Positions 1-5,411 of a DNA stretch of 10,592 nucleotides are shown here, in pieces. The notes under the pieces were generated by a model that was given only the letters and a program-made list of their open reading frames with translations, was not told the origin of the DNA and made no database searches. The position numbers were made by a program, and so were the translations under genes. Within the stretch, counting starts at the first letter, position 1. Every line of letters starts with the position of its first letter. Source of the DNA: JACRBK01 sp964427955 (GTDB lineage Bacteria > Chloroflexota > Anaerolineae > Aggregatilineales > Aggregatilineaceae). Location of the stretch: the NCBI GenBank assembly GCA_964427955.1, contig CAYRWY010000186.1:1-10592 (forward strand), written 5' to 3'.

Positions 1-73
1 GGTCGACGGCGATATCCGTCGCATCAATATCCCGGCCTTGGATCACAAGGAAGTCAGCACTAGACAATCATAA
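1..73 (+). CDS. 3' end of an upstream gene, product unknown
   Basis: Reading from base 2, the frame is open and ends at TAA 71-73, giving a C-terminal tail of 23 residues that ends in EVSTRQS. The composition (VDGDIRRINIPALDHK) is protein-like, whereas the neighbouring frame stops at 61-63 and reads as Arg-rich noise. Only 48 bp separate this stop from the next start, on the same strand, so it is probably co-transcribed with the pilin-like gene that follows. The tail is too short to assign a family. A TadE/TadG-like partner would fit the context, but nothing in these residues shows it. Confidence 0.4.
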   Translation, partial: VDGDIRRINIPALDHKEVSTRQS

Positions 74-107
74 ATTCATTCAACATTAATCACTCGGCAT
101 CTATCGC

Positions 108-113
108 AGGAGG
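108..113 (+). promoter_or_regulatory. Strong Shine-Dalgarno AGGAGG for the pilin-like gene
   Basis: AGGAGG lies 8 nt upstream of ATG 122 and matches the anti-SD consensus fully. It fixes the start at 122, which places the prepilin-like motif at residues 14-20. Confidence 0.8.
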
Positions 114-121
114 AAAACACA

Positions 122-1276
122 ATGAACAACCGCAAAGCTCGCTGGTTCAAATGGCAAAGTGGCCAGGCTATGGCCGAATACTGGGTCACTATTCCCGCCA
201 GCATCATCATTCTGCTCGCCGCCGCCGGTCTGGTGCAGTTCATCATCGGTGGCCTGCTGCAAACCGTGCACGGCCTGGACAGCAGCAGTGGCCTGGACTG
301 CCAGACGCAGCCCGAAGAACAGCAAGAAGGCCCGGAATATACCCAGCTTGACTGCTACAATGTGCAGTTGGTCGCCCAGTCTTACGACCAGGCGTCGGAT
401 CGCACCACCGCCGCCTACAAAGTGACGACGACCTGTGGTCAGAGCATCCCCGAAGCGTGCACCCCGGGCAGCGAAGGCGCGGGCAAAGTGGCGATCTGCC
501 ACATGGCGGGTCGAGCCAGTGAACCATCCAACGCCATCGTCCTGGTCCTGCCGGAAGCGGCACTGAGCGCGCATCTGGATGAGCATGGCACCCCGCTGGC
601 CGGGCACGAGCAAGACTTCGTCATCGAAAATCAGGACGATTTGGAGGCCTGCTTCAACGACGGCAAAACCAGCGGCCAGGCCAAGAAAGTCGTCAGCGAC
701 AGCTCGGACATGAGCTACTGGACGCTGGGCCTGCCCGCCAACGTCGCGAATAAGATCATCAGCTCCAGCGCCTCTTACTCCAAGGTCTCGCACGGCATCA
801 AGTTCGACGGCTATGGCACCTGCGCCGCGGCTGAAGAAACCGGTTTGGGCGTCTGCCACGTCGCGGGCCGCGCTGACAATCCGTCGAACTACCACCTGAT
901 GGAAAACATGCCGCTCTCGGCCTATCGCGGCCACATCGACGAACATGGCACGCAGCAGGCCGGGCACGAGCAGGACTGGATCATCTACACCGAAGAAGAT
1001 CGCCAGCGCTGCCTCGCCGGACCGGCGGGCAAGGGCGGCAAGAAGACCGAGAGCTTCATCTCCCTGGTAGACAACCCCAGCTCGCCGATGGAACAGTCCA
1101 CCTCGACCGACTCGACCACCGTGTTCCTGACGTTTGGTGGCTACTTCGAGTGGGGTATCGAGAATGTAGGCATCGTCTCAGGCGCGACCTCGACCTCCGG
1201 CGACATCTCGGTCCCGGTGAAACCCTCCGAGCCGCCGTCCGAAGACGAACAGCCGCAGGAATGCGGAATGCAGTAA
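122..1276 (+). CDS. TadE/pilin-like surface protein with two CH...HxxxHG modules
   Basis: Protein of 384 aa. The short basic N-terminus (residues 1-13) is followed by SGQAMAEY and a hydrophobic segment at about 21-45. This resembles the TadE-type G-Q-A-x-x-E-F motif and also the type IV prepilin rule of Gly at -1 and Glu at +5 (G14, E19). That suggests membrane insertion through this helix and exposure of the rest outside the cell. Two related modules follow. The first has C126-H127, H151, H155-G, H162 and C177; the second has C245-H246, H271, H275-G, H282 and C297. Similar CH...H..HG segments recur in bacterial secreted and surface proteins; their function is unknown, and metal or disulfide chemistry is my inference. 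Residues 198-235 and 308-365 read like the two halves of a beta-sandwich domain. The tail is Pro/Glu-rich. The strong SD at 108-113 supports the start. The gene is probably in one unit with the upstream tail and perhaps with the gene at 1362. The specific ligand or polymer role is unknown. Confidence 0.8.
   Translation: MNNRKARWFKWQSGQAMAEYWVTIPASIIILLAAAGLVQFIIGGLLQTVHGLDSSSGLDCQTQPEEQQEGPEYTQLDCYNVQLVAQSYDQASDRTTAAYKVTTTCGQSIPEACTPGSEGAGKVAICHMAGRASEPSNAIVLVLPEAALSAHLDEHGTPLAGHEQDFVIENQDDLEACFNDGKTSGQAKKVVSDSSDMSYWTLGLPANVANKIISSSASYSKVSHGIKFDGYGTCAAAEETGLGVCHVAGRADNPSNYHLMENMPLSAYRGHIDEHGTQQAGHEQDWIIYTEEDRQRCLAGPAGKGGKKTESFISLVDNPSSPMEQSTSTDSTTVFLTFGGYFEWGIENVGIVSGATSTSGDISVPVKPSEPPSEDEQPQECGMQ
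482..652 (+). repeat. CH...HxxxHG module, copy 1 (coding repeat)
   Basis: Residues 121-177 of the pilin-like protein. The core HLDEHGTPLAGHEQDFVI (151-168) matches copy 2 at 13 of 18 residues. At DNA level many codons are also identical, for example GCC GGG CAC GAG CAR GAC in both copies, which fits an internal duplication. Confidence 0.7.
842..1012 (+). repeat. CH...HxxxHG module, copy 2 (coding repeat)
   Basis: Residues 241-297 of the pilin-like protein, with core HIDEHGTQQAGHEQDWII (271-288). The C-H pair, the two spaced His before Gly, the GHEQD motif and the closing Cys all align with copy 1. Confidence 0.7.
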
Positions 1277-1298
1277 AGCTCACTCTCTAGTACACCTG

Positions 1299-1323
1299 GG
1301 GCAGCCCAACCAGGCTGCCCTTT
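1299..1323 (+). terminator. Hairpin with short T-run, weak terminator or attenuator
   Basis: GGGCAGCC (1299-1306) and GGCTGCCC (1313-1320) form a perfect 8-bp stem around CAACCA, followed only by TTT and then CC. The stem is strong but the U-tract is poor, so partial read-through into the gene at 1362 is likely. It may set the relative expression of the two genes. Confidence 0.5.
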
Positions 1324-1361
1324 CCACACACAGGGTATGGCGAACGAAAAAGGGGACAGCA

Positions 1362-2399
1362 ATGAGCGTAAACGATATTCCTGAGAACATGCGACACCTG
1401 GCTGGGGAGATCAGCGAAAAAGATCTCCGGCGGTTGATCGAAATGGAAAAGGCGGGCAAATCAATCCCTGCCGCCGCCGCCACCTTCACCCCCTCGCCCG
1501 CCCAGACTGCCTCTCAGGATCATGTCGCCTGGACCGAAGACATCGAACTCAAGAAACTGCGCCCGGTCAAAGCTGAAGAAGACGAGGACGAAGCGACCGG
1601 CCTCCAACTGCCCTCCCCCGAAGACCTCCTGGTCGCGGGTGAAGTCGGCGTGCTGAGTGTCGGCATGGTGCTGGAAAACTCGTTCTTCCAGGTCCGCGGC
1701 TGGAAACGCGCCTTCAACCGCCAGCCTGCTCTCCTGCGCGGAATTGAACTCATCTCCGTCGCCCTGATGATCCTGATGGTGATTGGGTTCGTGGCGGTAC
1801 GCGAAGTGAAGGCGTACATCAAGTCGCATCAAGGAACGTTCCTGGAAGAGGCGCTGGTCGCCCCGTATGACCTGGAGGCGCAGATCATCCCGGCCTCTAA
1901 TTCCGCCGCCTCGTCGCTGATCCCGAACGCGATCGGGAAATATACGAACAACAACCAGGCGATCAGCCAGACGGCGCCCTCCAGCCCGACCAACCAGTGC
2001 TTGCTGGCCATCGGCTACCCGCGCGACGCGATTGGCGCGCCCAACTGCGTCCGCAATTATGGCACGACCGGCACCGCTTATGGGCGCTACGTGACCAAAG
2101 ACTTCCGCACCGCCGATTTCGTGGTCGCCCGGTTCGCCAGCACGGCCCAGGCTGAAGGCACGATGTACGATCTGCTGCACCACGCGCGTGAGTATGGCCG
2201 GGTGGGCAACTTCTCCATCGGCGCCACCGGCAGTGTCAGCTACTTCTACAGCTCGGTGCGCGGTTGGTTCTCGTTCACCTGGTCGCACGGTCCCTGGATC
2301 TTCTCCGTGTCTGGTCCGAATCTCCAGTACGTCGAAGACCTGGTGACCCATTATCAAGTTGTCGAGACGGATCCCCTCCGTTCTTCGCCAGGAGCGTAG
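1362..2399 (+). CDS. Single-pass membrane protein, function unknown
   Basis: Protein of 345 aa that I do not recognise. Residues 1-125 are hydrophilic and acidic (EEDEDEAT at 72-79) with a Pro/Ala-rich stretch at 35-50, and have no signal peptide. One hydrophobic segment at about 127-147 is flanked by basic residues (RGWKRAFNR before, REVKAYIK after). This predicts a cytoplasmic N-terminal part and an outside C-terminal domain of about 190 aa, although the charges on both sides leave the orientation uncertain. The C-terminal domain starts with a Ser/Asn/Thr-rich linker (179-212). It has two Cys (213, 229) that could form a disulfide, and an aromatic-rich end (SVSYFYSSVRGWFSFTW). AGGGGA at 1351-1356 lies 5 nt before the ATG. 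It follows the pilin-like gene by 85 bp on the same strand, so a role at the cell surface or in the same export system is plausible but unproven. An excellent terminator follows. Confidence 0.75.
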   Translation: MSVNDIPENMRHLAGEISEKDLRRLIEMEKAGKSIPAAAATFTPSPAQTASQDHVAWTEDIELKKLRPVKAEEDEDEATGLQLPSPEDLLVAGEVGVLSVGMVLENSFFQVRGWKRAFNRQPALLRGIELISVALMILMVIGFVAVREVKAYIKSHQGTFLEEALVAPYDLEAQIIPASNSAASSLIPNAIGKYTNNNQAISQTAPSSPTNQCLLAIGYPRDAIGAPNCVRNYGTTGTAYGRYVTKDFRTADFVVARFASTAQAEGTMYDLLHHAREYGRVGNFSIGATGSVSYFYSSVRGWFSFTWSHGPWIFSVSGPNLQYVEDLVTHYQVVETDPLRSSPGA

Positions 2400-2420
2400 G
2401 TTAGCTCCACCCTTGTGCCG

Positions 2421-2450
2421 CGCCGGTGAGCCACACCGGCGTTTTTTATT
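2421..2450 (+). terminator. Intrinsic terminator for the gene ending at 2399
   Basis: CGCCGGTG (2421-2428) and CACCGGCG (2434-2441) form a perfect 8-bp GC stem with an AGCCA loop, followed directly by six T (2442-2447) and ATT. This is a textbook Rho-independent terminator 22 nt after the stop codon. Confidence 0.9.
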
Positions 2451-2471
2451 GGCCGCGTTGGCCCGTCGCGC

Positions 2472-2503
2472 AAAAAACCCCCTCTCCGAGGGAGACGGGG
2501 GTT
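2472..2503 (-). terminator. Intrinsic terminator for the minus-strand gene at 2541-3098
   Basis: Read on the minus strand, AACCCCC (then a bulged G) TCTCC pairs with GGAGAGGGGGTT around a CTC loop, and a T-tract (A-run 2472-2477 on plus) follows. It sits 37 nt past the stop of the minus-strand gene. Together with the plus-strand terminator it insulates a convergent gene pair. Confidence 0.8.
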
Positions 2504-2540
2504 GTGTGCGAGAGATAGGGGCCGGTGTGCGGTCCGGCGT

Positions 2541-3098
2541 CTAGTCAGTTGCCCGTTCGTCCCAGATCACGTGGATGACCGTCACGTCACCGCCCTGCTC
2601 CCGGGTCGCCAGGTCGGGATCGTACTCGATGATGCGCGACGTTCCGCGCGGCAGCAAGCGGGAGGCGAAACCGTAGAACAGCCCGTAGAAGACATCATCG
2701 GGATACGGGATTTTCAAGGAGATACGGATGTGGCCGCGCGCCATGCGCTCCGCCAGCACCCAGCCCGGATCGCCGTTGCGGTGGCGGGTCTGGTAGAGCT
2801 TCGGATAGAGCATCAGAAAGTCGGCGAAGGGCATCTGCTGAACCTCCGGCGGGATCGGCGACGCCTCGGCTGCCGCCATGCCAATCGCCACCATGTTCGA
2901 CATCGACCCTTCATCCTGAGAGATAGACGACAAAATGTCGAGGGCTGTCTGGAGCGGATACCAGCCGTCCGGATCGACTTCGGTGAACCCGTAGCGGTCC
3001 AGATGAGAGCGGATCATTTCATACCGGACGTTGGTGAAGAACGAGAGAAACGTACGGCCATTCAGTTCGAGCTGCGGGTCGCAGGAATAATAGGGCAT
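2541..3098 (-). CDS. Conserved-looking hypothetical protein of 185 aa
   Basis: Soluble protein with no signal peptide or membrane segment, rich in aromatic residues. Features visible: an N-terminal helix-rich half with GWYPLQTALDIL (45-56) and MVAIGMAAAE (69-78), then IPPEV and a Tyr-rich stretch, then a beta-rich C-terminal half with HIRISLKIPYPDD and VTVIHVIW. The layout (helical first half, closing strands, paired with no obvious enzyme motif) loosely recalls the small ligand-binding folds of the H-NOX/V4R kind. That is a weak impression only, and a profile-profile comparison would decide it. GAGGA (3103-3107) lies 4 nt upstream of the ATG, and a perfect -10 box lies about 40 nt upstream, so this looks like a monocistronic gene with its own promoter and terminator. 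It shares the strand with murJ, but its own promoter argues against obligate co-expression. Confidence 0.75.
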   Translation of the reverse strand: MPYYSCDPQLELNGRTFLSFFTNVRYEMIRSHLDRYGFTEVDPDGWYPLQTALDILSSISQDEGSMSNMVAIGMAAAEASPIPPEVQQMPFADFLMLYPKLYQTRHRNGDPGWVLAERMARGHIRISLKIPYPDDVFYGLFYGFASRLLPRGTSRIIEYDPDLATREQGGDVTVIHVIWDERATD

Positions 3099-3136
3099 GA
3101 GGTCCTCGTTATCAGATTTGCGTGGGTCATGCCTGT

Positions 3137-3142
3137 ATTATA
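3137..3142 (-). promoter_or_regulatory. Consensus -10 box TATAAT for the 2541-3098 gene
   Basis: On the minus strand TATAAT lies 38 nt upstream of the ATG at 3098. The upstream 40 bases (3150-3180) are AT-rich, unlike the surrounding GC-rich DNA. No good -35 hexamer is seen at 16-18 bp, so an A/T-rich UP-like element may compensate. Confidence 0.55.
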
Positions 3143-3192
3143 GGGCCAGAGAATTTAAGTAGAATTAAATATGATTGTCGTTTTGTGCGAAA

Positions 3193-4926
3193 TCACTTAT
3201 GGTTCCGGCGCAGCACCAGGCCCGGCAGCGTGCGGATTTCTTCCAGGCCGAGCAGCACCCCGGCGATCACGAAGATCACGGCGCCGACTCCGGCCAAACC
3301 CATGACGCGCAGCCCCGTCAGGATCACGCCCGCGTCGTGCCAGCCGAGCACGCCGAACACCGCATCCGCCGCCAGCACTGCCGCGCCCATGATCGCGGAC
3401 GCCGCGACCGTGCGCAGCGCCGTCTGGCCCAGGCGGCGGGCATCGACGTCCCCCCAGCGCCGCCGCAAGATCACCAGCAGCAGGGCCAGCTCGATCAGGA
3501 AGGTCACCGAATAGCCCAGGGCCAGCCCGCCGACGCCGGTCACCGTCGCCAGCAGATCGTTATGATCCAGGCGCGCCGCCGTCAGCGCCGCCAGCGCCGC
3601 GTCGTACTGCCCGGAGGCGTAGCGCGTGCCCCAGGTCGTAAAGGCGCTGCGCACAGTATCGTCGAAGCGGCTGACGTAGGCCAGGTACAGCCCGCCGACG
3701 ATCAACACGTTGGCCACGGCGGCGACCAGCGCCGTCCACAACGGGGTAAAGGTGTCTTTGTCGGCATAGAAGCTGCGCGCGATGATCTCGTGCATACTTT
3801 GGAAGATCAGCCCGAAGGCGAAGAATTGCAGGGCGCCGTAGACCAGCGCGCTGTCTTCGGCGTTGAACGCCCCCCGCTCCAACAGGCTGACCAGCGGCCT
3901 GCCGATCAGGATCAGCCCGACCGCCGACGGGATCGTCGCCATCAGGACGAAGCGCAGCGCGCCCGACATGGCGCGGCGGCGGCCTGCGCTGTCGCCCAGC
4001 TCGCTGAACGCGGCCAGTGTCGGGAAAACGACGAAGCCCATCGCCGTGCCGATCAGCGTTTCGGGGATGTTCATCAGCCGGTAGCCCCAGTCGAAGGCGC
4101 TGACGGCCCCGGTGCCCATGCGCGAGGCGACGTTGGTAAAGACCAGGGTATTGAACGTCACCACGCCCAGCCCGGCCACGCGCGGGATCATCAGCACTAC
4201 CACGCGGCGCAGGGCGGCGTCGTGCCAACCCAGGCGCGGCTGCCAGTGCGCGCGGTAGTGGATCAGACCGGGGACCTGGATCGAGATGTGCATCACGGCG
4301 CCGAACACCGCGCCCCAGGCGATGCCGTACACGCCGAACGGCTTGATCAAGAAAGCCGCGCCGAACAGAATCCCAACGTCGAACAGAATCGGAGCCAGCG
4401 CGGGCAGCAGAAAATGGTTGTGGCTGTGCAGGATGCCCGTAAACATGCCGCTGATGCTGAAGATAAGCGTGCTGATCAGCAGAATCCGCATCAGCTTGAC
4501 GGACTGATCCGCCTTCGCCGCGTCGAAGCCGGGCGCGACGACGTGATGCACCAACCAGGGCGCCAGCAAAAAGCCCGCGATGCTGAGCACGAACGTCACC
4601 AGGAAAACCGTGTTGACCACGCCGCTGGCCAGCTTCCACGCGCCTTCTCGATCCCCCCGCGCCAAAAAGGCGCTGAAGATCGGGATGAAGGCATAACTGA
4701 GCGCGCCGCCGCCGATCAGCAGGACGATCTGTTCGGGGATGCGGTTGGCGGTCACGTATGCGTCCCACTCGTCGCCCACGCCGAACACGCTGGCGATGAT
4801 GAAAGTCTGGGCCAGGCTGATTACCTTGGCGATGGTGAAGGCCACCATCAAGATCAAGGTGTTGCGGGCCAGGCTGCGGCTGTCGGAGCGCGCCGGAGCG
4901 GAAGAAGGGTTGGTCGTTTCGGTCAT
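3193..4926 (-). CDS. murJ: Lipid II flippase family protein MurJ (MviN)
   Basis: Polytopic protein of 577 aa of the MOP superfamily. MurJ moves the peptidoglycan precursor lipid II across the cytoplasmic membrane. The first helices carry the family pattern: SLARNTLILMVAFTIAKVIS, then ASVFGVGDEWDAYVTANRIP and GGGALSYAFIPIFSAFLARG (73-92). TM8 ends with DWGYRLMNIPETLIGTAMG (279-297), and the repeats of hydrophobic segments run to about residue 560. By eye, Asp55 and Arg283 align with the functional Asp39 and Arg270 of E. coli MurJ, whereas Lys34, Gln40 and hydrophobic residues stand where E. coli has Arg18, Arg24 and Arg52. A hydrophilic loop at about 420-458 and an N-terminal tail make it longer than the usual ~510 aa. 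An in-frame stop immediately upstream (4930-4932) limits the start to ATG 4926, although no clear SD is present. The left arm of the MITE-like element begins 39 bp upstream. Confidence 0.88.
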   Translation of the reverse strand: MTETTNPSSAPARSDSRSLARNTLILMVAFTIAKVISLAQTFIIASVFGVGDEWDAYVTANRIPEQIVLLIGGGALSYAFIPIFSAFLARGDREGAWKLASGVVNTVFLVTFVLSIAGFLLAPWLVHHVVAPGFDAAKADQSVKLMRILLISTLIFSISGMFTGILHSHNHFLLPALAPILFDVGILFGAAFLIKPFGVYGIAWGAVFGAVMHISIQVPGLIHYRAHWQPRLGWHDAALRRVVVLMIPRVAGLGVVTFNTLVFTNVASRMGTGAVSAFDWGYRLMNIPETLIGTAMGFVVFPTLAAFSELGDSAGRRRAMSGALRFVLMATIPSAVGLILIGRPLVSLLERGAFNAEDSALVYGALQFFAFGLIFQSMHEIIARSFYADKDTFTPLWTALVAAVANVLIVGGLYLAYVSRFDDTVRSAFTTWGTRYASGQYDAALAALTAARLDHNDLLATVTGVGGLALGYSVTFLIELALLLVILRRRWGDVDARRLGQTALRTVAASAIMGAAVLAADAVFGVLGWHDAGVILTGLRVMGLAGVGAVIFVIAGVLLGLEEIRTLPGLVLRRNHK

Positions 4927-4964
4927 AAGTCAGGCATCCACTCGTTAGATGGTCCAAACTGGTA

Positions 4965-4988
4965 CATGAGTCATCCCGAATTTTGAGG
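4965..4988 (+). repeat. Left terminal inverted repeat of the MITE-like element
   Basis: Begins CATGAGTCATCCCGAATTT. It is the reverse complement of 5352-5375 with one mismatch (T4984 against G5356), and the outer 19 bp match exactly. Confidence 0.8.
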
Positions 4989-5005
4989 GAAAACGGTGGG
5001 ATTTA

Positions 5006-5047
5006 CCTCACCCCCCGACCCCCTCTCCACCTGGTGGCGAGGGGGAG
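5006..5047 (+). repeat. Inner GC-rich repeat, left copy
   Basis: CCTCACCCCCCGACCCCCTC and following bases to 5047 are the reverse complement of 5277-5318 with about four mismatches in 42, so a second inverted-repeat pair is nested in the first. The CCTCACCCCC motif also occurs at both ends of the central palindrome. Confidence 0.75.
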
Positions 5048-5168
5048 CGACGCGGTAGAAACGTCGGGGAAGACGGGCGGCTGGCCGGTCGTACTCCCCC
5101 TGTTCTGCTCGTCTTAGGCTCGCTCTGTTTCCGTTCCCCCCACTGGCGATACCGTTGGCGAATTCATA

Positions 5169-5212
5169 CCTCACCCCCTCTCCGCCCTCGGAGAGGGGGC
5201 CAGGGGGTGAGG
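5169..5212. repeat. Central palindrome with two alternative stems
   Basis: CCTCACCCCC (5169-5178) can pair with GGGGGTGAGG (5203-5212), while the overlapping CCCCCTCTCC can pair with GGAGAGGGGG (5190-5199). The two hairpins are mutually exclusive because they share the C-tract. It may act as a transcription roadblock or terminator in either direction. Confidence 0.7.
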
Positions 5213-5276
5213 TAGGCTCTGGCACGTCGTGCGCCAACCGTATCACCGGCGGGAGAAGAGACCTGGACTGGCTCAG

Positions 5277-5318
5277 TTCCCCCTCGCCACCGGGTAGAGA
5301 GGGGGTCAGGGGGTGAGG
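5277..5318 (-). repeat. Inner GC-rich repeat, right copy
   Basis: Inverted partner of 5006-5047, ending GGTCAGGGGGTGAGG. The differences from its partner are all transitions, consistent with decay from an originally perfect pair. Confidence 0.75.
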
Positions 5319-5351
5319 TTCAAGGCCAGAGACACTCGCCTGCCATGCCTT

Positions 5352-5375
5352 CCTCGAAATTCGGGATGACTCATG
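5352..5375 (-). repeat. Right terminal inverted repeat of the MITE-like element
   Basis: Ends AAATTCGGGATGACTCATG and mirrors 4965-4988. It begins 36 bp beyond the stop codon of the minus-strand C39-like gene. Confidence 0.8.
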
Positions 5376-5411
5376 CTACGAAAATGCTCAAATCTGCCCG
5401 GTGATTACGTC

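Larger units (their letters stand above)
4965..5375. mobile_element. MITE-like non-autonomous element, about 411 bp
   Basis: The gap between murJ and the C39-like gene is bounded by 24-bp inverted repeats (4965-4988 and 5352-5375) that match at 23 of 24 positions. Inside lie a second pair of 42-bp inverted repeats and a central palindrome, all GC-rich. There is no credible protein: the ORF here (4971-5246, minus) only translates the repeats into Pro/Gly/Ser-rich text. Short length, matched ends, internal palindromes and no transposase fit a MITE or REP-like element. No target-site duplication is evident outside the arms, so the exact boundaries and the mobilising enzyme are unknown. Confidence 0.55.

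Noticed and set aside
101..967. Minus-strand frame of 288 codons opposite the pilin-like gene
   Set aside because: No SD or family pattern; the plus strand has a strong SD and repeated modules.
2359..2544. Plus-strand 61-codon frame across the terminator region
   Set aside because: It covers both intrinsic terminators and overlaps the preceding gene in another frame; no SD.
3175..4986. Long plus-strand frame of 603 codons opposite murJ
   Set aside because: Very Gln/His/Arg/Asp-rich with no domain signal; it is the antisense of a clear polytopic membrane protein in GC-rich DNA.
4971..5246. Minus-strand frame of 91 codons in the murJ/C39 gap
   Set aside because: Its Pro/Gly/Ser-rich translation (EPTSPPGPLSEGGEG) comes from the GC-rich inverted repeats, not from a gene.
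4990..5330. Repeated GC blocks considered as a CRISPR array
   Set aside because: Only three related copies, in alternating orientation and with unequal spacing; nested palindromes fit a MITE-like element instead.
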